Below are positions 57,906 through 64,000 of a stretch of 64,000 nucleotides of DNA, one piece after another. The position numbers and the translations under genes are program-made. The stretch spans positions 1,550,001-1,614,000 of the forward strand of contig NZ_CP049933.1 in NCBI RefSeq assembly GCF_011382985.1, given 5' to 3'. Each line of letters opens with the position of its first letter. The stretch's first letter is position 1. The notes beneath the pieces were generated by a model. The model did not search any database. It was not told the origin of the DNA and saw only the letters and a list, made by a program, of their open reading frames with translations. The stretch is from Leucobacter coleopterorum (GTDB lineage: Bacteria; Actinomycetota; Actinomycetes; Actinomycetales; Microbacteriaceae).

Positions 57906-59009
57906 TTAATGTAGCGAGGCGGGCGTTTGGAACCCGTCGTCGTTCGCAAGAGCGCTAACACCCTGGGTTTCTTCAGCAGCAATCTGGCTCACGATCTCCG
58001 CGAGCTCCTCGTACGAGAGGGTCGCCGCGCGGTCGGCGACCCCCCGCCACAGCCTACCCGAGCGCTCGAAGTGAGCCGCTGCCGTTGTGAGTCCCTGCGT
58101 GGTGAGCAATTGGGCGAAGAGCGGTCGACCCGCTGAGCGCGCGGTGTGCTCCTGATCGATGCACTCTTGCAGGCGTGAGCGCCAGGATTCGTCGCTGCCG
58201 TAGGCCTTGTTCCACCCGTCTTTGGTGGTGGCCAAGACCTTTTCGCTCCACTTGCTCAGGCCGCTCAAGCCAAAGTTGACGTCAAACGAGTTGCCGAGCA
58301 CCGGGCCGGTCATGGCACCGACCGTCGCTGCGAGGCCCTCGTTTATCGCTCCGCTGAGGTCAGCGGGAAGCACCGCACCCTCCGAGATCGCGAGGGTGGG
58401 GTGCTTGCGCGGCGACACGGCGTAGGCCTCTAGCAACTCGGTTCGCGACATGCGGTGTTCCGAACGGCCGTCGAATACGAGCAGGTCTTGGTGAGCATTG
58501 TCCTCACTTGCGGAAGTCGCCACCACGATGATTTCCTCGCGCTCCGCAAACTTGATCTGCTTCGCCCAAGGCACGGATCCGCGTGCCAGAGGCAACATCA
58601 CCGCTTGCCCCGCGTCCAACAGCTTCTGAGTGTCTCGTTTGTTCGTAGCAGTCGTGTGCGCAACCTCGAGCCTGCTCAGGATCGCGGTCGCCCACGGCTC
58701 CGGGTGATGCTGGCACACAAGCGTCAGAAGCGGGGCGGGCACCTCCTTGTACTGGAAGAGGGCATACATAAAGCCAATGCCGCCGCCGACACCAAACGCG
58801 GTGACCGGGTCGAGATTTAGCCCCGCTTCTTTGAGCAAACGCACCACCACAGCTGAAGCGGGGTGAGGATCTGGCTGAACGCCAGGTGTCTTGGGTGTAG
58901 CCAGTGCCGGGTTTGAGCGTTCGAGCTGTTCTGCCGCTTGCGCGTAGCTCTGCCCGGTAACTTCAATCTGCTCACGCACGCGCTTCTTGAACGCTTTCCG
59001 CACGGTCAT
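57906..59009 (-). CDS. BtrH N-terminal / DUF4872 domain protein
   Basis: A 367-residue protein of the family joining a BtrH N-terminal domain with DUF4872. Features are GVGGGIGFMYALFQYKEVPAP at about 73-93 (with the GG-GFMYA motif), LTLVCQHHPEPWATAIL, GQAVMLPLARGSVPW and the strongly conserved TGPVLGNSFDVNFGLSGLSKW. BtrH is an acyl-ACP:aminoglycoside acyltransferase, but the catalytic link for this actinobacterial group is not shown. The N-terminal 30 residues (KAFKKRVREQIEVTGQSYAQA) form a typical short helical lead. No biosynthetic genes are near; only an AlkD-like gene follows. Confidence 0.75.
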   Translation of the reverse strand: MTVRKAFKKRVREQIEVTGQSYAQAAEQLERSNPALATPKTPGVQPDPHPASAVVVRLLKEAGLNLDPVTAFGVGGGIGFMYALFQYKEVPAPLLTLVCQHHPEPWATAILSRLEVAHTTATNKRDTQKLLDAGQAVMLPLARGSVPWAKQIKFAEREEIIVVATSASEDNAHQDLLVFDGRSEHRMSRTELLEAYAVSPRKHPTLAISEGAVLPADLSGAINEGLAATVGAMTGPVLGNSFDVNFGLSGLSKWSEKVLATTKDGWNKAYGSDESWRSRLQECIDQEHTARSAGRPLFAQLLTTQGLTTAAAHFERSGRLWRGVADRAATLSYEELAEIVSQIAAEETQGVSALANDDGFQTPASLH

Positions 59010-59347
59010 GCGACTGCCCTCGCGAGCACTGCATCCAATATTTCGTGATTCATCTTCTCATCCGTTTCAGACCCCGAAAATCGTGCCCACGCCACAACTC
59101 ACGGCATCCATACGCGATGGAGTGATTCCGAAACCCTGATAGCTGCGCCACCTTTACCCTCGGTGATCCCGCGCGTGGGGCTGGATCGGGCAGGCGCTTG
59201 GGATCGCCCTTCAGCCAAGGTTATTGCCATTATGCGACGTGGTCAACCGACCCTAGCCGGGAGAGCAGAATGTAAGAGTCAACGGGCGTAGTCTTGTGCA
59301 CTGTCCAGGGTGCTTCAGAAAAGTCAGGCGCCCCTCTCAGCCCGTTC
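59010..59347. other. Intergenic region upstream of the BtrH-like gene
   Basis: About 340 bases between two divergent genes. On the minus strand a short open frame ending MNHEILDAVLARAVA has its TGA overlapping the ATG of the BtrH-like gene; it may be a leader peptide or the tail of a lost gene. On the plus strand the frame of the next gene is open from a TTG at 59294. I see no repeat or clear promoter. Confidence 0.45.
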
Positions 59348-59608
59348 ATGCAGCGACTGTCGAGTCGCCCAATTCTGGTGACCGTGGTCTCGTTCGCGCT
59401 GACGCTCGTGCTCACCGTTGTTGTGCTGATAGTTGAGCCTGCTTCGGTCGACATTCTTGGGGTCGTGAGCCTTGCGGCGACCATCTGGGGCCTTACGCAC
59501 GCGCTTGTTATTTGTCTACTGACTGCCCAGGACACTGATCGAGTGCTTGAACACCTTTCGGATATGCAAGAGCAACTGGCGCGTCGCTCGAAGAACTCGA
59601 CGAGGTGA
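59348..59608 (+). CDS. Small two-span membrane protein of unknown function
   Basis: An 86-residue protein (104 if read from TTG 59294). It has a short basic start (MQRLSSRP), two hydrophobic spans (ILVTVVSFALTLVLTVVVLI and ILGVVSLAATIWGLTHALVICLL) and a cytoplasmic helix with DRVLEHLSDMQEQLARRS, suited to a coiled coil. There is no clear ribosome site. The stop overlaps the GTG of the next gene (GTGA), so the two are probably a functional pair. I do not recognise the family. Confidence 0.6.
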   Translation: MQRLSSRPILVTVVSFALTLVLTVVVLIVEPASVDILGVVSLAATIWGLTHALVICLLTAQDTDRVLEHLSDMQEQLARRSKNSTR

Positions 59609-60087
59609 ACGTTGCTGAACACTCTGAGAACGCGTATCCCGAACCGACCTCCGCGGAACGGCCTCAAGAACCTCAGCAGAGCAGCCAGAATTCAAAGCGT
59701 CAGGCTCTAGCGGCGCAGCGTCAACGTGGTGGCAGACCGGGCGGACACCACGACCGAGGACTCTTCTACACTCCAGAGTCAGGTTTCAAACTCGAAGACA
59801 CGGCACCCTCCGAGTACCTCGAGGCTTGGGAAAATGCGACGGGGCACAAAGCTGCCGAGATATTTCGTGCGTGGACCCGCAGCCCGGATGGATCAGCGCC
59901 GTGGGTCTTTATGACTCGTGACGGGAGCCGTTGGAGTGTTTTCGCCTCTGAAGACGGGGTGCATAACGTCATCGATCTCACCGATATGCGCTGGGGGCGA
60001 GGCGGCGGTGCAAATCGCGGCCGCCACCCCGCCAGACCCAAACCCAAACACAACGAAGGCTCGACAGATGCTACGCGAAGTCGGTAA
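59605..60087 (+). CDS. Hypothetical protein with a conserved-looking central domain
   Basis: A 160-residue protein not recognised. The first 50 residues are polar and disordered (Glu, Pro, Gln, then Arg/Gly-rich). The middle looks folded: FKLEDTAPSEYLEAWENATG, AAEIFRAWTRSPDGSAPWVFMTRDGSRWSVFAS, EDGVHNVIDLTDMRWG, quoted in parts. The end is basic (RHPARPKPKHNEG). The start overlaps the stop of the upstream small membrane protein. Its last 17 bases overlap the end of the convergent alcohol dehydrogenase gene. Confidence 0.65.
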   Translation: MNVAEHSENAYPEPTSAERPQEPQQSSQNSKRQALAAQRQRGGRPGGHHDRGLFYTPESGFKLEDTAPSEYLEAWENATGHKAAEIFRAWTRSPDGSAPWVFMTRDGSRWSVFASEDGVHNVIDLTDMRWGRGGGANRGRHPARPKPKHNEGSTDATRSR

Positions 60088-61162
60088 TGACCACTCGATT
60101 GACCTGCGGATCTTTGAGTCTCGTGTAGCCCTCGTTGAGGTCTCTGAGTGCAATTTCTTCTGAGATCAATTCGTCGAGATTCAGGCGACCGTCCAGGTAG
60201 AGATCAACGAGCACCGCAATGTCGCGCTTCGGTACCCCGGATCCCATAAAAACACCCTGGATCGCTTTGCGACCGAAGATGTTGGGCATACTTTCGAGCT
60301 CAAAGGAGTTGCCGCCCATTCCGATTTGGTAAAGGGTGCCGCCGCGATCCAGCATGTCGTAGCCCTGACGCACCGTGGCCGGAATGCCGACAACGTCGAA
60401 GGCGTAACGCACGCCGAAACCACCGGTAAGGTTCTTTACTGCCTCGACCGGGTCGCTTGCGCCCGAGTTGACGACCTGGGTCGCCCCAAACCTTTTCGCG
60501 GTCGCGAGCGTCGCATCGTCCAGGTCGATGGCGATGATTTGTGAAGCGCCCGCGAGCAAAGCACCACTGATCACATTGAGACCGACCCCACCGGCACCGA
60601 TGATTGCGACGGCCTCACCGCGTTCTACCTTGGCGGCGTTGAGAACTGCGCCGGTGCCGGTGATGACACTGCAGCCGAGCACCGCCGCCTGAGGAAACGG
60701 CATCTCGTCCGCTATCTTCACAAGCATGTTCTCGTGAGCGAGCACCTGCTGCGCAAAACCGCCGAGGGCCATCCCCTGGCCGAGGGGCTCGCCATTGACG
60801 TCCGCCAGACGAGGCGACTCCCCCTCGCCACGAACGGCATCTTCGGGGTTGCGGCAGAGGCCAACGTCGCCCGAGAGACAGCGCGCGCACTTGCCGCAGA
60901 ACTGCACGAGACAACCCGCGACGTGATCGCCGACCGCCAGGGTCGTGACACTGGATCCCACCTTGCTCACCACACCGGCGATTTCGTGGCCGAGTACCAC
61001 GGGTGGTTGGTGCATGACTCCGTGGTTCATCTCCATGAAGTCGCTGCCGCACAGTCCGGATGCCCGCACGCTTACGAGCACCTCGCTGTCGAGAGGATCC
61101 GCGATCCTGATGTTTTCTTCAACCCAGCCTTCGCCGAGTGCGCGTACGACCATAGCCTTCAT
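60071..61162 (-). CDS. Zinc-dependent alcohol dehydrogenase (MDR superfamily)
   Basis: A 363-residue medium-chain dehydrogenase. The catalytic zinc site shows GLCGSDFMEMNHG and GHEIAGVV; the structural zinc has the four-cysteine lobe CGKCARCLSGDVGLC at about 90-105. The coenzyme-binding motif is AIIGAGGVGLNVI, and DVVGIPATVRQGYDML and GGTLYQIGMGG follow. The layout fits S-(hydroxymethyl)mycothiol/glutathione or aryl-alcohol dehydrogenases, but the substrate cannot be told. ATG 61162 is used; the frame remains open upstream. Convergent with the hypothetical gene at 59605. Confidence 0.88.
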   Translation of the reverse strand: MKAMVVRALGEGWVEENIRIADPLDSEVLVSVRASGLCGSDFMEMNHGVMHQPPVVLGHEIAGVVSKVGSSVTTLAVGDHVAGCLVQFCGKCARCLSGDVGLCRNPEDAVRGEGESPRLADVNGEPLGQGMALGGFAQQVLAHENMLVKIADEMPFPQAAVLGCSVITGTGAVLNAAKVERGEAVAIIGAGGVGLNVISGALLAGASQIIAIDLDDATLATAKRFGATQVVNSGASDPVEAVKNLTGGFGVRYAFDVVGIPATVRQGYDMLDRGGTLYQIGMGGNSFELESMPNIFGRKAIQGVFMGSGVPKRDIAVLVDLYLDGRLNLDELISEEIALRDLNEGYTRLKDPQVNRVVITDFA

Positions 61163-61472
61163 TAGCTCTACCCTTCGTTTCGGAGCAAGTAACTCAAGTT
61201 GATCTGAGGGTAATGCTGCCGTTGCGACCGGTTTAGGCGTCACGTGAAGCATAGTTGGACGCGGGTGCAGGATTGGGGCGCTCGATTTGAGAGCGAGGCT
61301 AATGAGCGTCCAGGTTACCCTCGAGTGTCCAGGTTAACTACGCGCGGGTTTTCTGGGCACTCGACGGTAAGGGGCACACTCGTGGTTGGCGTCGGGCGGC
61401 AACTCGCGCAAGTGATTGTGCGGATCGGTCAACGTCTTTAGCCTGGGTTCACTACCTAAGTTTGGAGGCACT
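61163..61472. other. Intergenic region between alcohol dehydrogenase and RibD-C gene
   Basis: About 310 bases between divergent genes. GTCCAGGTTA occurs twice, 19 bases apart (61308-61317 and 61327-61336), as a possible operator or promoter-linked repeat. No gene is convincing here. Confidence 0.5.
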
Positions 61473-62048
61473 GTGTCTGCGCGATTTGTGTACTGGATGA
61501 ACGTCTCGCTCGACCTCAAGATCGAATACACCGACAATGAAAACGGCGGTGGCAATTGGATGCGTATCGGAGAGACACTGCATCGCGAGTTCAACCGCCG
61601 CGCCGCTGCTCTCACGGCGAGCGTCGAGGGCCGCAAGTTCTACGAGATCATGGAAGAGTATTGGCCCGCCGTTCGTACTGACGAGTCTGAACCGCAGTTC
61701 ATGCGGGAGTACGGTGAGATTTGGACAACCACACCAAAGTACCTCGTGTCGCGCAGTCGCACGATCGCACAGCACAACACAACGGTGCTTGGTGACAATG
61801 CGATTGAGCAGCTTGCAAGGATTCGTGAGGAATCCAGTGGAGACATTGGCGTGGGCGGGGCGTCAATCGCAACTCAGTTGCTACACGCCGGGCTCATCGA
61901 TGAGTTGTTGCTTTTCATACACCCCGTTGTGCTCGGCGAGGGCCGCCCTCTGTTTGACTTACAGAATGGGCCAGTTGTACTTGATTTGCTCGAACAGGGA
62001 GCGTTTCCAGAAGGGGTCACGATGCATCGGTACTCGGTGCGACACTGA
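61473..62048 (+). CDS. RibD C-terminal domain (dihydrofolate reductase-like) protein
   Basis: A 191-residue reductase of the RibD_C family. The start RFVYWMNVSLDLKIEY is the DHFR-like first strand; GETLHREFNRRAAAL and GRKFYEIMEEYWP follow, then EIWTTTPKYLVSRS, GDIGVGGASIATQLLHAGLIDELLLFIHPVVLGEGRPLF, typical of the NADPH-binding end. GTG 61473 follows GGAGG. These free-standing proteins (YyaP/YwjB-like) reduce unknown substrates; no riboflavin genes are near. It lies 105 bases left of the insertion element. Confidence 0.87.
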   Translation: MSARFVYWMNVSLDLKIEYTDNENGGGNWMRIGETLHREFNRRAAALTASVEGRKFYEIMEEYWPAVRTDESEPQFMREYGEIWTTTPKYLVSRSRTIAQHNTTVLGDNAIEQLARIREESSGDIGVGGASIATQLLHAGLIDELLLFIHPVVLGEGRPLFDLQNGPVVLDLLEQGAFPEGVTMHRYSVRH

Positions 62049-62152
62049 GGAGCGCGCGTAAATACTCAACCGTTCGCTTCGAAGGATACCTTTGGGGCAA
62101 ACAAACACTGCAAGGCCTGACGCCGCTGAGTTGGGAAGTCAAGAAGGCGAGG

Positions 62153-62210
62153 TGACTCATATAAATATGCCCGCGTAACGTCTTCGGTGACTCACGAAGA
62201 AATGCCCGCG
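62153..62210 (+). repeat. Left end boxes of the insertion sequence
   Basis: Two 23-base boxes, each TGACTCA followed by eight variable bases and TGCCCGCG, starting at 62153 and 62188. They match each other exactly at the fixed positions and are probable transposase binding sites. Confidence 0.85.
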
Positions 62211-62220
62211 TAGTGCGAGC

Positions 62221-63498
62221 CTAGCTTGCTCGTTTCTTCGGCGCAGTCTTGACGGGTTTCACGCCCTGGGAAGGGTCTGGAGCTTTGGCGAGTTCCGCGG
62301 CTTCCAGGGTACGAGTTTTGTGCGCGGCAAGATATGTGAGGCGCTGTTGGATTCGGTCGATGTCGCGGGCGATACGGGCGGGGTTCAGTCTGTTGCGGTA
62401 TGCGATCAGTTCGGCGGTTTTCTTGGGTGTGAGGATCCCGGACGTGAGGAGCCGATCGAACGGAGTCTGGAGATCATCGTAGACGCGTTTGCGGCGGCCT
62501 TTCGTGTCCGTGGTCCAGCCGACAGGTTTCTTTGTCGCGGTGAGGTAGTTATGGCGGTCATTCACGTGCTGCCATAGCTCGTTCAGGAGCTTCAACTGTG
62601 GGAGCGCGTCGTATCTCCAGTAGAACCCATACCTGCGCACGATCTGGTTGTTCTTTGACTCGATCGTGGCCTGATCGTTTTTCTTGTGTGGCCGTGACCT
62701 TGTGAAATAGATATCCAGCTCGGCCGCCCACCCGATGATGTCGTAGTTGATGAACTCGGACCCGTTGTCGAAGTCCACGCCGGTTACCTCGTAAGGGATC
62801 TCACTGATGAACCGGTTCAGAGCGTCACGGATATGCAGGTGGGCGTTGTTACGGATCGAGCAGGTGTAGGTCCACCCGATATGCATATCGGTGAGATCAA
62901 CGGTCCGACAGAACTCGCCCTTCAACACGGGTCCGCAGTGTGCGACGGTGTCGCCCTCAAAGAACCCTGGTACTGCTTCCACCTCGTCCCCGGCTTTGCG
63001 GACGGTGATCGAGTTGCGAAGTAACGGTCCCGGGGTGGTAGACGTGATCCCTCGGAGTGGGTCTTTCGCTCGAGCGGGTGCGAGGTACCGGTCGATCGTT
63101 GCCGGTGACATCATGAGGAGTTCATCAGCCACCTGGTGACTGTACCTGCCCTTACCTGGGACGAGTTCACCGTGCGCTTCCAGTAACATCAGCTGCAGTT
63201 CCATCGTCGCGGCAAGATACTTCCCGCTCACCCCGCCCGCGAACGCCCATACCTTTTGCAACACCTTGAGCGGGTCATAGGAATACCTCAGCGGCCGCGG
63301 TTTCCGCTTCCTGACTCCAACGCGACGAGGTTTTAGGCCGCTTTTCAATTGGCGGCGGGCGTTATCTCGCGACCAACCCGTGATCGCGCACACCTCATCA
63401 AGAAGGGTGCCTTTGTCTTTCTTCGCGGCCGCCTGATACTGCTTCGCGAACTTCCTCGTGATCTCATGTCTGGCACGCATCGATAACTCACTTCCCAT
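62221..63498 (-). CDS. Transposase with integrase (DDE) catalytic domain
   Basis: A 425-residue transposase. The N-terminal helix-turn-helix has LLDEVCAITGWSRDNARRQL at about 33-52. The integrase core has GFFEGDTVAHCGPV (first Asp), EVTGVDFDNGSEFINYDI (second Asp) and FTRSRPHKKNDQATIESKNNQIVR with the Glu; this is the DDE pattern of IS481/IS3-type RNase-H-like enzymes. The C-terminal part is basic (KTAPKKRAS). ATG 63498 or an ATG six codons later is the start. The gene is intact, so the element could still be active. Its stop is about 10 bases inside the left end boxes. Confidence 0.9.
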   Translation of the reverse strand: MGSELSMRARHEITRKFAKQYQAAAKKDKGTLLDEVCAITGWSRDNARRQLKSGLKPRRVGVRKRKPRPLRYSYDPLKVLQKVWAFAGGVSGKYLAATMELQLMLLEAHGELVPGKGRYSHQVADELLMMSPATIDRYLAPARAKDPLRGITSTTPGPLLRNSITVRKAGDEVEAVPGFFEGDTVAHCGPVLKGEFCRTVDLTDMHIGWTYTCSIRNNAHLHIRDALNRFISEIPYEVTGVDFDNGSEFINYDIIGWAAELDIYFTRSRPHKKNDQATIESKNNQIVRRYGFYWRYDALPQLKLLNELWQHVNDRHNYLTATKKPVGWTTDTKGRRKRVYDDLQTPFDRLLTSGILTPKKTAELIAYRNRLNPARIARDIDRIQQRLTYLAAHKTRTLEAAELAKAPDPSQGVKPVKTAPKKRAS

Positions 63499-63517
63499 GA
63501 AACTGATGATTCCGTTT

Positions 63518-63575
63518 CGCGGGCAGTTTTAAGTGAGGCACCGAAAGTATTTCGCGGGCAAAATACGTGAGGTTC
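63518..63575 (-). repeat. Right end boxes of the insertion sequence
   Basis: Inverted counterparts of the left boxes. CGCGGGCA-N8-TGAGGCA stands at 63518-63540; a second CGCGGGCA-N7-TGAGG box starts at 63553. The period is again 35 bases. Confidence 0.82.
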
Positions 63576-63657
63576 GTCGGAAGGGCTCAGTTTATAGCTG
63601 CAGGCTGTAAAATGCGCCTAACTATATATTTCAAGAATAACCCAAGGACAATTTACT

Positions 63658-64000
63658 ATGACCTCAAACTCTTGGTCCGGCACGGGAACCCTTGAAGACC
63701 CTTGGGTTCTTCAGACCGCCCCCTGTCATCCAGCTACACAATGTATCGCGATGACTCGGTTGAGCCCGCGCTACTTATCTGTCAGGTTGGTACAACCAAG
63801 CTGAGTTATCTTGCTCGGGCGATCGATGACCTTCATGCCGAACTCTTAAGACGGGCAGATTGGGTGCTGCTTGGGTCCGCTGACGAAAAGAAGGAGCCAG
63901 CTGAAGGGACCCTTGAAGCCTGGGGACGCTCGCCCGAAAACCCTGTTGGCGGTTGGTACGGACAGCGCAAGGGGTACCGTGGCCGCTTCGGCATGTACAT
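63658..64000 (+). CDS. Small conserved actinobacterial protein (partial, one frameshift)
   Basis: Begins MTSNSWSGTGTLEDPWVL after AAGGA, and runs off the window end. The frame breaks in CCCCC at 63719-63723; one extra C joins LQTAP to LSSSYTMYRDDSVEPALLIC and gives a good coding frame to the last base, with YLARAIDDLHAELL, DWVLLGSADEK, and EAWGRSPENPVGGWYGQRKGYRGRFGMY. This is a known small hypothetical family of actinobacteria (I recall it as a DUF of about 130 residues, number not certain). It begins 83 bases from the insertion element. Function unknown. Confidence 0.7.

Larger units (their letters stand above)
62153..63575. mobile_element. Insertion sequence, about 1.4 kb, with paired boxes at both ends
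   Basis: One transposase gene fills the element. Each end carries two copies of a TGACTCA/TGAGGCA-N8-TGCCCGCG box at a 35-base period: 62153-62175 and 62188-62210 on the left, 63518-63540 and 63553-63575 (inverted) on the right. They act as imperfect terminal inverted repeats. No certain target duplication is visible in the flanks. The family is not assigned; an IS1202/ISNCY-like or IS481-like group is possible. Confidence 0.85.

Noticed and set aside
57906-59009. Aminoglycoside-type biosynthetic cluster around the BtrH-like gene
   Set aside because: No sugar, aminotransferase or carrier-protein genes are near; the family is widespread outside such clusters.

Overview
This 64 kb window is a piece of an actinobacterial chromosome, most likely from the Microbacteriaceae (a Leucobacter-like organism is my best guess). 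The base composition is GC-rich and many genes start with GTG. It carries actinobacterial hallmark families: DUF3000, DUF3093, DUF3159, DUF3710, DUF4191, DUF4193, DUF7455 and SepH. Several gene strings match the order known from Mycobacterium tuberculosis: DUF3000-HRDC ... dxs, DUF3710-dut-DUF3093-DUF4193 ... sigA ... PAC2, and sucB ... DUF4191-RDD-glnA-glnE-glnA2.

Layout. 1-7.5 kb: partial bile-acid symporter family protein, NAD-epimerase, photolyase with an SDR/DUF2867 partner, a VOC protein, ZapE and an alpha/beta hydrolase. 7.6-18 kb: DUF3000, HRDC/RNase D, a two-gene fatty-acid beta-oxidation operon, dxs and aconitase. 18-31.4 kb: DUF3159-DUF3710-dut, DUF3093, DUF4193, SepH, a phosphodiesterase, convergent parC and parE, DUF7455, sigA and a PAC2 protein. 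31.6-43.9 kb: lpdA-sucB, DUF4191-RDD, the nitrogen block glnA/glnE/glnA2 with GlnR-like boxes, and map. 43.9-53 kb: RNase P RNA, zinc-ribbon and Nif3 proteins, the metQ-metN-metI methionine importer, a long-form gap gene, Usp, an MBL hydrolase and homocysteine methyltransferase. 53-64 kb is more accessory: orphan solute-binding protein, flavin reductase, glutathione peroxidase, a PadR-controlled ABC exporter cassette, AlkD-like repair protein, BtrH/DUF4872 protein, two unknown genes, a zinc alcohol dehydrogenase, a RibD-C reductase, one insertion sequence and a partial small conserved gene.

How the genes work together. lpdA and sucB supply E3 and E2 of 2-oxoacid dehydrogenases and aconitase adds a TCA step. 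GlnE is expected to adenylylate the tyrosine loop of GlnA, while GlnA2 lacks that tyrosine. metQNI plus mmuM form a methionine supply set. PadR, DUF1048, ATPase and permease look like one inducible exporter operon.

A striking technical feature is that about fifteen genes, including essential ones (sigA, glnA, gap), are each broken by an apparent loss of one base in a short C or G run. I read these as consensus errors, not gene decay, and give the full restored span for each gene. I found no clear novel defence system, CRISPR array, prophage or biosynthetic cluster. The more interesting signals are regulatory and structural: GlnR-like boxes, an 18-bp-period triple repeat between metQ and gap, a PadR palindrome, doubled end boxes on the IS, a duplicated gene tail, and absence of lipB-lipA from their usual place.
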